A DNA stretch of 22,000 bases from Cristatella mucedo (GCA_009760855.2 WPIO01000034.1:3359001-3381000); one strand, 5' to 3'; positions 1 through 8,955 are shown, counted from the first letter of the stretch. Made by a program: numbers and translations. Notes: generated from the letters alone by a model not told the origin.

Positions 1-239
1 CTGTAGTTGTAGCACCGAGAGGCTGCTAAATGTGGACGACAAGCAGACACCGCGCCCATCTATGCCAGCTTCCTGCCTATACCATCTTCTTGCCTCCAGG
101 AGAAGACTTATCGTAGATTGCAGTTTCTCTCTTGTGAATAGGAAACGTTAAAGTATGAACACCACCGACCCGAACACTATATGCAATTACTTAAAATCAG
201 TGTGCTTCTGTCTGAAAGAAATGTAGAGTATTCGAGAGA
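1..239. other. unassigned leader sequence
   Basis: I see no repeat, conserved domain or RNA signature in this stretch. Short open frames reaching in from the purine-rich tract downstream have low-complexity translations and no known domain. Confidence 0.4.
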
Positions 240-548
240 GCATCATCAGCGTGAAGTTGAACGGCGAGTTTTAGCAGGAGCAAAAACAGGAGGAGGAACA
301 GTAGAAGTGTTAGGAGGAGCAGCACTGGCAGGTGAAGCAGCAGCAGGAGGCGGGCGCAGGAGGGGGCAGGAGGGCGCAGGAGGGAACAAGCTGCACAAGG
401 TGCAGGGGCACAAGGGGCAGCAACAAGGAGCAGCAGCAAGGAGCAGCAAGGTGCAGAAGCGTGCGAGGGAAGACGACGAGCAGCCGAGCAATTGAAAGAT
501 CGACCGGCAGCAGGAAGCAGGGGAAAAGGGGGGACGAGCAAAGGGGGA
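240..548. repeat. purine-rich GGA/GCA low-complexity tract
   Basis: The plus strand is dominated by imperfect GGA, GCA and CAGCAGG runs. Every frame through it gives low-complexity protein: Gly/Ala/Arg/Gln on the plus strand and Leu/Pro/Ser/Cys on the minus strand. Several overlapping frames stay open on both strands, which is expected when pyrimidine-starting stop codons are rare by composition. I do not consider any of them a gene. The tract contains a G-quadruplex motif (352-384) and a second G-run cluster near 518-547. Confidence 0.7.
352..384 (+). other. potential G-quadruplex motif
   Basis: Four G-runs (GGG, GGGGG, GGG, GGG) are separated by loops of 7, 5 and 7 bases (CGCAGGA, CAGGA, CGCAGGA). 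This satisfies the usual rule of four runs of at least three G with loops of 1-7. It is seen directly; whether it folds in vivo is unknown. Confidence 0.65.
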
Positions 549-889
549 TTTGCTGCTTAAGCTCGATGCCGGCTCGATGCTCAATCTATGCATGCACAAG
601 GTGAAACGAGTGCGCATAGAATTCGATTAAGTCAGAGCTGCCATGCTGGCTCAACCAAAGAGGCTTCAAGTGAGCTCTTGAGGAGATGCTCGTAGGACAA
701 TGCAACGAACATTCTGGATCGAAAGTAGAGCTTTGTGCCGAAATTTGATCGCCGAGGGCTGAGCTAACCGTATCGCGAACGAGGCCCGCAGTTGAGGAAG
801 TAGTGCACCAAGTTCACTGACTATGCAAAGAGCACCATTTTGTGAGAAAGAGGCCGCTTTCCGTCCTCAATAGGAGACCGGCTGTCGGC
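549..889. other. no recognisable feature
   Basis: Mixed-composition DNA with no repeat, coding domain or RNA motif that I recognise. It separates the purine-rich tract from the GC-rich block. Confidence 0.45.
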
Positions 890-1522
890 TACTCTGCACC
901 GGCGCACGCAAGTCCAGCCTCGAGGTGGGAGGTCTGCAGGGGGCGGCTCTCAAATTCTGGATGGCTTTCTGGCCGGGCCCTCGAGGTCGCTTAGCGTGGT
1001 TTCTTGTCGCGGATTCCGGAAGGGGATGTCTGCTCGAGCAGGAGTTTCTGGCAGAGGCACTCAAGCTTGCTTGCGTGAGCCCTGCTCACCGAGCTCTCGC
1101 CGAGCGGTTTCCAAGCGACAGGCTCTCGGCGGCGAGCTCCGACGTCGAGCCTCACGTGGCCGCACGGTCGAGGCCTCGCGAGCTTTTCCACCGCGCCAGT
1201 CTCGAGGAAACTGATTGGATAGACGCTGCACGGACTGCAAAAGTGGCATCGCAATGGCCCCGACGCAGAGGCGATGGCTTTGACCTGCAATGAGGACGAA
1301 GCGGCGGGTGCAGAATGAATCACGACCGCCGACAGGCAGCGTCGAGAGACGCAGAGACTGCTGTTCGCGGGCGGAGCGAGCCAGCGAGCGCTCGCGGCCA
1401 GCTGGAGCGCCCGCTCGCGGTTGCGCGGCGGCTGCTTGCGGCAGCAGCAGCGTCGGCCACGCGGCGCGAGCGGCGCTGCACGGCTGCACGGCGGCCGCTG
1501 TTTGCCTCTCGCCGCCGTGGCT

Positions 1523-1536
1523 CCAGCGGCCGCTGG
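1523..1536. other. 14-bp perfect palindrome in the CpG-rich block
   Basis: CCAGCGGCCGCTGG reads the same on both strands and encloses a GCGGCCGC core. It could be a dimeric protein site or chance in GC-rich DNA. Confidence 0.5.
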
Positions 1537-1652
1537 CTGTCGGGCCACCCGACTTCGCGCGCACGGCCCGAGCCAGCGGCAGAGTGCAGACGCTCGTGTT
1601 GTGCGCGCGCGCGGCTGGCGCGCTACCGTGCGGCGGTAACGCTGGCGCGCGG

Positions 1653-1662
1653 CGCCATGTTG
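1653..1662 (+). promoter_or_regulatory. YY1-like site
   Basis: CGCCATGTTG matches the YY1 consensus CGCCATNTTG, a motif frequently placed just downstream of transcription starts in CpG-island promoters. Its position inside the CpG-rich block supports a promoter reading, but a 10-base match alone is weak evidence. Confidence 0.35.
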
Positions 1663-1712
1663 GCTAGCTTGCGGCACCTCGGCGGCGGCCGGTGCGAGCC
1701 CGGATGGCAGCG

Positions 1713-1720
1713 TGACGTGA
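1713..1720 (+). promoter_or_regulatory. CRE-like half-site
   Basis: TGACGTGA differs from the full CRE palindrome TGACGTCA at one base. It lies about 60 bp downstream of the YY1-like site in the same CpG-rich block. Confidence 0.25.
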
Positions 1721-1930
1721 GCTCCTCCGTCCGTCGCCTGTTGCGTTTCGAAAGGTCCGGCCTGCGTGGCCGCGTGGCGGGCGCTAAACGTGCGCTAAGC
1801 TTTTTTTTTAAATTGCGAGAAATTGAACGTGCGAAGTTTCGCGACACGTTTTGTTTTAACGTGCTCTAACGCTTTCGTACCGGCTACACGGTTCGGCTGC
1901 AGGTGCCGAACACGCCACGCCCCGTGACCG

Positions 1931-2889
1931 CTCGGCTAGGGTGCGTTGCTCCCCTGCGTATTATGAAAGCGAGTTTTCGATATGTAAGTTCACCTGGTAT
2001 GCTCATTTATGTTGAAAACAATGTTTTAGGCTGTAAATAATGGTATTACGAGGCACTGGTGTCGGACCGACAACGCATATTGCCGCGCAGGTAGCACCTA
2101 CCTACTTCCGTAGTAGTAATTACAGTCGCCGCCGCCCTGGCGCGATATATCGCCTGCACCCGCCGAGCAGTAAACGGCATTTGGCTAGTTCCTGACCAAA
2201 TTCAAAAGCGGCGTTCTGGGTCACTGTCTTGGGTGTCACACGGCTCCCTGGCCTGACGGGCTGGACTAGCGGTCGCGTGTCGGGCGTCGCGAGTCAGATG
2301 CCTAGCGTTGGCAATCAGGGCACTTTTCGCGAGTACGTGTGCGCCCTCATTTGGAAGCAGCGTTTGCAATGGTGACTTAGATTAAGAAGATATTGAAGTT
2401 TTCTTCAGTGGTATCCATATTTGAGTGCTTTTTATTTTTATTCATAATTATTATTAGCTGGTATTAGTATTCCAAGGTACGGCGGCTGCCCCACGAAATA
2501 AAATGAAAAGATTTTTAACGCGGTAGACTTCCAATAAGCCTTCCGGAGCAAAATCCGTCTCCTCCAGAGATCTCGTTCTTCCCTTCCGGAAGCAAGATAT
2601 TAGTTTCAGTGAAGACTCTAGCCCTAACGAGTATAAAATATTCAAAACTCGACTCAAAAAAGGACGGTCTAGAGAAAAGTTTTTACGAGTAAATGCACCG
2701 ACACGTGGCAAAGCAGCAGCCGCAGCAATTAAAAACTTCTAACTTCTCACTGCTCTAGCGGACGCAATAGCTTACTGTATGTGCATTGCATGCACGCGAA
2801 TTAAATGCTTTTATACGTGCATATAGGTTGCATGCGGCTAATTAAGTTTCGAGAAGATTGCCGATTTCTTCCGGGCTTCTTCCGGCGGA
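1931..2889. other. no recognisable feature
   Basis: About 960 bp without a supported gene or element. It grades from the CpG-rich block into AT-rich DNA, with an ATTATTATT-like patch near 2440-2460. A 12-bp palindrome, GCGATATATCGC, is at 2142-2153. The minus-strand 85-codon frame at 2454-2711 has no recognisable domain. Confidence 0.4.
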
Positions 2890-3200
2890 GAAACGACGAA
2901 GAAGAGGCGAAATAGCCAGATGAGCAGTGATTGGTCAGGCCAGCGATTGGCGAAGCGAGTGGCGATATGCCAAAAACCAGCAGCAGGCGGCGGCCTGTCG
3001 ACTGAAGCAGCGCTTGCTGCCTTGAAGCTGGCGGCTGGCACGCATTCTCCGAGCACGCGCGCGTGCACGGCGTGGTGATTAAAGGGTTTTAATGGTGGCG
3101 GCGGCCATCTTTCGATCCGGAGCAGCGGCTTTAATTTAACAAGCGGCATGGCCGAGCTGCTCCGGCTACTGTTATCGCGAATTTAATTTAAAGCCGAGAC
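2890..3200. promoter_or_regulatory. moderately CpG-rich block with CCAAT boxes and YY1-like site
   Basis: Two inverted CCAAT boxes (ATTGG at 2930-2934 and 2946-2950, 16 bp apart) are followed by a GGCGGCGG run and a YY1-like GGCCATCTTT at 3103-3112, then a stem-loop at 3117-3165. The combination resembles a TATA-less animal promoter. No coding exon is recognisable, so this is a tentative regulatory call. Confidence 0.3.
3117..3165 (+). other. inverted repeat / potential stem-loop
   Basis: CCGGAGCAGC (3117-3126) is a perfect 10-bp inverted match to GCTGCTCCGG (3156-3165), and the stem can extend inward by GGC/GCC with a two-base bulge. A second, competing pairing is possible between CGGCTTTAA (3126-3134) and TTAAAGCCG (3188-3196). 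No run of T follows, so it is not a recognisable terminator. Confidence 0.45.
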
Positions 3201-3464
3201 CGGCTAGAGTTTATTTTTTGCGAGATCAAGGTACGAAAAGCTTGCGCAAAATGACAAAAAAATATTTCCTACTTTATTTTAATAATAATAATAATGATAG
3301 CAAAGGCATTTTATTTAGTATAATATTATTAAGAGAACTAACTACACACCTTTTTGACACTTAGCATGTACAAGTAAGGAGGAAGCTTGTAAATTGGTTA
3401 GCGATAACGTGTGCCAGCACGCGTTTGCACACGAATGGAATTTCCCACTGATGGAGAAAATGCT
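3201..3464. other. AT-rich spacer with degenerate (AAT)n
   Basis: AT-rich DNA with an (AAT)n-like stretch around 3281-3297 and further AT runs to about 3335. No coding or RNA feature is seen. It may be an old LINE tail but lacks the diagnostic tail body. Confidence 0.4.
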
Positions 3465-3560
3465 GCAAGGATTAGATAGGGTTTTAGCTTCTCTTTAAAT
3501 TCCGTCAAGTCAGGGAGCATCGTGACGTCAGTCGGGCGTGAGTTCGAGCCTTGAAAGCGT
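3465..3560 (-). mobile_element. L2/CR1-type LINE fragment, ORF2 C-terminal end, minus strand
   Basis: On the minus strand this translates, in one frame, to a peptide containing NSRPTDVTMLPDLTEFKEKL. It aligns with the KAWNSLPTDV..LD.T.FKKKLK segment found at the very C-terminus of ORF2 in this LINE family; compare the copies at 3597-3722 and 20160-20348. Only about 30 codons remain and the 3' UTR and tail are missing, so it is a short relic. It lies directly head to head with the plus-strand copy that begins near 3561. Confidence 0.7.
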
Positions 3561-3918
3561 TAAAACTCAACGGACGGTGTATTAGACCGCGCATTTAGTT
3601 CGTATGCTCCCAAAGCCTGGAACTCCCACCCGACTTGCGTCAGAACATCCCTTGACTTGACCACATTTAAAAAGAACTTAAAAACACACCTATTTAGGAC
3701 AGCATTTAGTGGGTCCCTGTGATTAGTTCTAACCACACTTGCATGCTGACCCTATGCATGTCACTCCTAACCATGTTATTCATGTTGTTTGTTTATCAAG
3801 CATGATATTACTCATCATTCAATCGCGTTCCCTTTGCAGCAAATGTAAAGCGCCTAGAGAGAGATTTAGTTCTCTGCGAACGCTTTATCAAGTGCATTAT
3901 TGTTATTATTATTATAGA
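3561..3918 (+). mobile_element. L2/CR1-type LINE 3' end, 5'-truncated
   Basis: The frame running through 3597-3722 (stop TGA at 3720-3722) gives SSYAPKAWNSHP followed by the conserved C-terminal segment LTTFKKNLKTHLFRTAF, the end of the LINE ORF2 protein downstream of reverse transcriptase. It is followed by a 3' UTR of about 110 bp. The family tail then runs from about 3838 to 3918: GCAAATGTAAAGCGCC, a purine/pyrimidine inverted segment, CGCTTTATCAAGTGC, then (ATT)n. The tail can form a stem-loop (AAAGCG/CGCTTT). The copy is 5'-truncated as is typical of target-primed reverse transcription, and cannot move by itself. No target-site duplication was identified. Confidence 0.85.
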
Positions 3919-5381
3919 GTATCTTTTGTTGGCTAGAGGCAAACAGTTAAACGGCTCGAGCCAGAAAGGTGAAAGTGCGATGCGGAGCCTGAGATTAGAA
4001 CGTATTTGCGAAAGCGAAAGCATAGACAACACCTTGTTAGTCTTGTACACTCCACCGAGATGATGAGGAGCAGGCCGATTAGAATTGGTGTGATACGAGG
4101 TAGTTTTATCGTTCGCGACAGCCGAGCTCAGCTGCAGAATTAAAAATAACAACAGCGACAGCGACGCTCAGAAAGAAGTGGTTTGATTTTACCACTACGT
4201 CTCAGACGACATGCCAGACTAAGGCTGCTGAGTTTTGCCCAGCTTGTGCAATTTTGTCCAGCTGAAAGGAGGCGGGCTTGGTTGTGGAGATGACGCAACT
4301 TTCTAGCCTAAGCTCACCTTGAATCAGGACACGCGTGTAGATGACACTGGACACGTGCTAGTGAAGCCCATTTGAGAGTCGAGCAGGCAGATTTACTAAG
4401 CAGACGTCGAGCTAAATTACGATGGCGGATTATCAAACTTTCATTTGAAGGAGGCGACCTTCTGGGCAAACTGCATAGTATTTTTTGTAAACTGATGTAG
4501 CCGACTTCGTGGAGGATAGGGCTCGGCATGGGCGGCGTGTTTCTAGGTGTCTCTTGCTCAATCATACTCCCGGGTCAGCATTTCTTTCATATTCCGCCTA
4601 TAGCCTTACTAACATTATTAAAAGGTTTGCGGATCACGACCCAAGAGCTTGCCTCTTTTTCGGAAATATCCTTGCCATGACTCACCCCGATAAGGAATAC
4701 TGTCTGGCCCACGCGTGTCTGGTCCAGCGACATTTCACAGACTTTCTTGGCCATCCAGGTAACAACGTGCCACACATTTTAGTAGGCCTTACCTGAGCTA
4801 GGCCGGGTACGGAATCACTTTTAGGCACTGAACCAGTGTAGGTATTCTGAGGGCTTGATTCACTGGCCTTCACGAGGCTCGGCAAGAGAATTGAACAGCA
4901 CTTGTTGCTATCGCAACACCTGGCCTGTCATTTTCCATGGTTTGTCTCGTCTGAGATCGTGAAGTGTACAGCCGCAGTGAAGTGTCTAGAATGTGGAAGA
5001 ATAATGAGCTCAACTACTGAGTTCTTTGCCGGTGGCATCTCGGCGTGCAGCCATTTTGATATAATAAAAGATCTAGCCTTAGCCATCAAAACTTTGGCTA
5101 AAGTTTGGCATACACATTGCTCCCGAGTTCGGTAGTTGTTCTGCACAGATGACTTACACTGGTCCATTTCTAGAACTTTCGGCTGGAGCGGCTTGTCGTC
5201 AAGGTCAAAGCTCAGTCTCAAAGTCTACCTCGTATTATCATAAGTTTCCGATTGATCGATTGACGTTTCACTAGTTTTTTTTGGACTTCCCGCTTCAACA
5301 GCCTCATTTATATAGCAGCAGAGGAAGGGCCGGAAGAGCCTTAACGGCCTTCACCGTCGGTTGCCAAAGGCAATAAAGGAT
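3919..5381. other. no recognisable feature (1.46 kb)
   Basis: Mixed-composition DNA. The longest frames (plus 4509-4796, plus 4902-5135, minus 4928-5221, minus 3808-4152) give 77-114 residue peptides without a recognisable domain, and several overlap on opposite strands. The end (about 5320-5380) has AATAAAGGATAGATAGA, which could be the 3' tail of an unrecognised retroposon with a poly(A)-signal-like string, but I cannot assign it. Confidence 0.4.
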
Positions 5382-5420
5382 AGATAGACGATAGACAGAT
5401 TAAGCCCAGATAGATAGATG
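5374..5420. repeat. degenerate (GATA)n microsatellite
   Basis: Imperfect GATA/GACA tetranucleotide units (GGATAGATAGACGATAGACAG, then CAGATAGATAGATG). A short, decayed simple repeat. Confidence 0.6.
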
Positions 5421-6077
5421 CAGGACTTTACTGTCGTGACCTGGGTCGTGAAGAGCGAGCACCTTGCATCTTGGGTTAATTACACCCAGGGTATCGTGGC
5501 TTTTTTGCCAGCTCTCTTTCTCTTCCGCTCGGCTTTCGGCGGACTCTCCTCGATCTCACCTGCACTTATTGATCTCTCTCCAATCTCGCCTGCACGCTCG
5601 CCTGGTGGCTCGGGTCTGCAATCTGTTTGATATGACGGCTGTACACTGAAAATCACTCTGACAGCGAAATAAATTTGCTGCGACATTCAAACGGGAAGAG
5701 CTCTTCGCTTTTTTTCTGCAGCTTTGCGATATGACCTGACCTCTGGTGGCCGGTTATTGTAATAGTAGCAGGCTTGGGCCCACACGGCTCCGATTTCAAG
5801 CTCCGTAGACCGTCGAGTTTTGTGCCAATTTATCGAAACTTGCAATACACCCAGTGGTCTGCCCGTTCCACTTGGCGCCATTGAGAGCAGGATTCAAAAT
5901 TGCGCTAGTGCTTCTCCCAGGATGGAACGCATTCGCGGTCTAATGAAGTGGGTAGAACATCAGCACAAGCAGACAGCAGCCAGTGTTAGGCGCACTAAGC
6001 GAACGAAAGGCTCGCTTGTCCATGGCGAGGGCTCAACATGCAAATGCATGCGGATGCGTAAAAGATAAGTTAGACAA
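5421..6077. other. no recognisable feature
   Basis: No repeat family, RNA gene or conserved protein segment seen. Frames of 60-82 codons occur on both strands and overlap each other, as expected by chance. Confidence 0.4.
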
Positions 6078-6135
6078 ACACGACACGACCCGACACGACA
6101 CGACACATACACACACCCACGACACGACACGACAT
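6078..6135. repeat. (CACGA)n pentanucleotide microsatellite, imperfect
   Basis: Repeated ACACG/CACGA units (for example CGACACGACACGACAC) are interrupted in the middle by an ACACACACCC stretch and then resume. Seen directly. Confidence 0.75.
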
Positions 6136-6544
6136 TACACTGCTTTGAGATCGGTTGGCCGGCTCAATGAAATGGTGCCTGCAGACAGCAACGCTCCTAG
6201 TTGTGATTGGCTAGGCGGCGATAGTGGACATCTTGGGTAACGGTTAAGCTGAATGACCAAGCAAAGAATACCAACGTGCTTATGCGAGACAGCTGGAGGT
6301 ATATAGATTTATAGAGGTGATGTAAAAATTGTTGGCTAAACGTAGTGGTCGCCTGAAAAGCCCAGAATTTTTGCCATTCATAACGTTGTTTTGGGTGAAC
6401 ACACTGACCAAAACACGTAGTGAGAAAGATACCTTGAGCTATCCAGCATACAATATTTCTAAATGTATACGGATTGCTAAGGTAAACTTTAATTTAGTAG
6501 AACTGTCTACTAACTCAAAGCATGAACACTTTTGTTCAAGTAGA
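6136..6544. other. no recognisable feature
   Basis: The 87-codon frame at 6329-6592 runs into the ATTAC-rich tract and has no recognisable domain. Nothing else is seen. Confidence 0.4.
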
Positions 6545-6690
6545 AGGATAAACTGTAATTACAAATTAGCAACAACCATAATTACAACGTAACAACCGTA
6601 ATTGCAGAGAAGCAATAATAATTACATTCTAGCCCATAATTACATTCTGTCACATAATTACATAATTACATAATTACATTCTGTCACATA
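6545..6690. repeat. ATTAC-rich degenerate tandem tract
   Basis: TAATTAC/CATAATTACATT motifs recur through the tract. An 18-bp string, ATTACATTCTGTCACATA, occurs twice (6639-6656 and 6673-6690), 34 bp apart, with three further ATAATTAC units between. This is a cryptic, slipped simple repeat. Confidence 0.65.
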
Positions 6691-6756
6691 GGTCTCGTTA
6701 GCGAAACCATGTGGCTACGGCTCCGCACCCGCTAAATTACAACAAGTTTTATGGGA

Positions 6757-6856
6757 TACAATAATAATAATAATAATCATAATAATGCACTTGATAAAGC
6801 GCCCTCAGAGAACTCAATCTCTCTCTAGACGCTTTAAATTTGCTGCAAAGGGATAA
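6757..6856 (-). mobile_element. L2/CR1-type LINE 3' tail, minus strand
   Basis: Read on the minus strand this is GCAGCAAATTTAAAGCGTC, AGAGAGAGATTGAGTTCTCT, GAGGGCGCTTTATCAAGTGC and then (ATT)n with one interruption. It is the same tail as at 3838-3918 and 19316-19397. The outer arms AAAGCGTC/GGGCGCTTT still pair with one G-T wobble. No ORF2 sequence precedes it, so only the last ~100 bp of the element inserted or survives. Confidence 0.85.
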
Positions 6857-7510
6857 CGCGTGCGATCTTAGCTCTTGGAAATCTGAATTTGATGAAATCA
6901 GCTGAAGCGCGGCTAATTAAGGGATCAAAATAAATGAACCTTTTACTGATAATATTTTCAGATTTGATTGCTCATACTTCAAGTCAGCTTTCGGCCAGAA
7001 AGTTCCAAAATCGAAAGGAAAACTGGACATTGCTTGAGTTTACTTGGCCTGCGTATTCATGCACTAAAGCTAAGTTTACGCAGTCAGACTTTTATGTAGC
7101 CAACTCTCTCAACTTCTTTCACTATTCAAGATACTCGCTGATGATCTTGGCCGAATATCTCCGATTATCTTGCTAGTGGAAAGATGGTGATAAGAAATTT
7201 TGATCCCATAAATACAGCTTAAGATTTGGTTACTTATCGCCGCTTGTTTTTGAGACAGCTCGGACCAGATACGGTGCAGATACACTGGGCCATAGGAGCT
7301 GACCACGGACCCTGACAAAAAACAGTTTAAGGGGATGAGCGTAGCATCACCTACCAACCGCACAAGATTAACCTGACCAATTTCTTGCCTAGCTACAGCA
7401 CAGATTGCACTGTCGCAGCGCTAGACCCGTGGCCACAAAGACTAACTACCTTTTGAACATTGATCGCTTTTGTTGTTCACAAAATAGCGATGGTGCACCA
7501 GTAAGTTCAA
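6857..7510. other. no recognisable feature
   Basis: AT-leaning DNA with 80-84 codon frames on opposite strands (plus 6934-7176, minus 7109-7363) that carry no domain. Confidence 0.4.
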
Positions 7511-7670
7511 TCGAGACCTCAGACTAGTGCGTCAATATTAGGAGAATACCGAATAACCAATTGCCATTTATATAATATATTTATGCATGCGATCGAGACC
7601 TCTGACTAGCACATTGATATTGGGAGAATACCGAAGAATCTAGCGCCGTTAATATCTATGTGCCAGCATA
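7511..7670. repeat. two-copy 82-bp tandem duplication
   Basis: The segment starting TCGAGACCTCAGACTAGTGC at 7511 recurs at 7593 as TCGAGACCTCTGACTAGCAC. Both copies continue with a diverged CAATATTAGG/TGATATTGGG and an identical AGAATACCGAA. The second copy fades after about 75 bp. The divergence suggests an old segmental duplication by slippage or unequal exchange. Confidence 0.75.
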
Positions 7671-8102
7671 CCGGTGACTATGTTCACAAATTAAACCCAA
7701 TTCAGATACACTCACACTCACATGCACGAGCACTAGCGCACACACATGCGCACGAACTCATGTCTGGACTTTGTTGACAACTTCATTATGCGCATGTCAA
7801 AATCAAGTCAGAAGCAGTCCATCAGCAAAACACCCGGCACGAGCTTTGTTAGCAAATCAAAACTCGTGCTGCCCTCCGTGACACAACGCGAGTGCTTCTG
7901 TGGTAAGACCGACTAAGATAACCTAAGCCTGGAATCGTGTAATGCATCGTTCGCTCTGAGTGCAAAGAAATATAGCAAAGCAAAAGTCTGATAGTGCGCA
8001 CAGTGTGAAGGAAGCACTCTGGGCTGCAAACCTCCACGAGGCCCTTCATTCGGCATGATTTAAATCGCTTGTAAGAAGGATTGGCGAATCGGCACTCTTA
8101 CT
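7671..8102. other. no recognisable feature
   Basis: Contains a short CA-rich stretch (about 7708-7755, CACACTCACA and GCGCACACACATGCGCAC). Otherwise nothing recognisable. The minus 66-codon frame at 7849-8049 has no domain. Confidence 0.4.
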
Positions 8103-8290
8103 AAGCTTTACAAGTCTCCGATTAACTAGAAGCTAAACTTTATAAGTCTCCAATTAACTAGAAGCTAAACTTTATAAGTCTTCAATTAACTAGAAGCTAA
8201 ACTTTATGTCTTCAATTAACTAGAAGCTAAACTTTATAAGTCTCCGATTAACTAGAAGCTAAACTTTATAAGTCTCCGATTAACTAGAAG
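8103..8290. repeat. 32-bp minisatellite, six copies
   Basis: Six head-to-tail units, each containing AAGTCTCC(G/A)ATTAACTAG followed by AAGCTAAACTTTAT. The TCTCC/TCTTC landmark starts at 8115, 8147, 8179, 8209, 8241 and 8273, giving spacings of 32, 32, 30, 32 and 32 bp; the short interval is a 2-base (AA) deletion. The outer units match each other better (TCTCCGATT) than the inner ones (TCTTCAATT), so the variants are clustered. Confidence 0.9.
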
Positions 8291-8401
8291 GAGCGCTACC
8301 CTCGCTGCTATAATGCCTCTTTGGCGGCTTATCGAGTGATGAGGATATGAATCTGATGAATTAGAGCGGCTGGGCGATAAAACCACATGTGCAGGTGATT
8401 G

Positions 8402-8530
8402 TACTATTACTAATAATGCTGCTACTGCTCCTACTGCTTGTAATTATACTGCTAATACTAAAACTGATACTATTGCAGACAATAGTTGTAATAATAATAT
8501 AAATAACACTACTACTAATGATAATAATAG
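8402..8530. repeat. degenerate TAA/TAC/CTA trinucleotide tract
   Basis: Runs of ACTATTACTAATAATGCTG, CTACTGCTCCTACTGC and later AATAATAATA and ACTACTACTAATGATAATAAT. This is a decayed trinucleotide microsatellite, possibly the tail of a lost LINE copy. No LINE tail body is recognisable next to it. Confidence 0.6.
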
Positions 8531-8813
8531 GTCGTTTGTATTACCCCACCTGGAGAGCTAAATCTCTGCCAAGGTGCTCTACAGTGGTCGCCCCAAGCAG
8601 AGAAGCAATAATTAAGGGTTAAAGGTTAATGCCCGGTATCGTGCCCGAGGACAAGAACGGAAAAGCAGGGACTAGCAACCTGGTTCCGTTAGCATGCATA
8701 AGTTTTAAGTATGCATACAAGTAGACAGTCAGTGTCACCTGGTTAGTAGGATCTCTGGTTAGTAACAAGCAATTTATCGTGGACACGTAAGCACGCAAAG
8801 TGCACACAAAACT

Positions 8814-8955
8814 TTGCCTAGGAAGAAGGAGCTTGTACTTCCAACCCGGTTCATGGGTTCGAGTCCTGCAGTAGGCAATTCTTTATCGCCCTCTACTAGC
8901 GGGGCGAGAGTCACTCTGCCGCTACATGAATTAGGTCATTGAATCAGCGAACCTT
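8814..8955 (+). mobile_element. tRNA-derived SINE, diverged copy
   Basis: A pol III B-box (GGTTCGAGTCC, 8856-8866) is preceded by GTACTTCCAACCCGGTTCATG and followed by TGCAGTAGGCAATTCTTTATCGCC. It aligns with the same region of the SINE copies at 15057 and 18145 (TGCGGTAGGTGCGAT...TATCGCC). Further downstream the landmarks GCCGCTACA and GAATCAGCGA parallel GTCGCTATA and AATCAGCTAG of the better copies. The A-box part is too decayed to define a start. Confidence 0.6.

Larger units (their letters stand above)
890..1930. promoter_or_regulatory. CpG-rich block, candidate promoter/CpG island
   Basis: This is the most GC- and CpG-rich part of the window, especially 1350-1730, where GCGGC and CGCGC strings are dense and two NotI-type GCGGCCGC sites occur (1491-1498 and 1526-1533). 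Open frames here (plus 925-1293 and 1315-1869; minus 991-1677) encode Arg/Ala/Ser-rich sequence without a domain and overlap on opposite strands, so they look like GC-driven artefacts. YY1-like and CRE-like motifs lie at 1653-1662 and 1713-1720. In animals such blocks often mark promoters and 5' untranslated exons, so a gene starting here with its coding exons outside the window is possible. Boundaries are judged by eye. Confidence 0.45.

Noticed and set aside
181-617. Frames of 90-123 codons in the purine-rich tract
   Set aside because: Low-complexity translations (Gly/Ala/Gln/Arg or Leu/Pro/Ser) explained by nucleotide composition.
991-1869. Overlapping Arg/Ala-rich frames on both strands (228, 184, 167 and 125 codons)
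   Set aside because: Stop codons are rare in GC-rich DNA. Frames overlap on opposite strands and show no domain.
4902-5221. Possible coding exon (plus 77 codons or minus 97 codons)
   Set aside because: Frames overlap on opposite strands, with no domain, no convincing splice context and no similarity I recognise.
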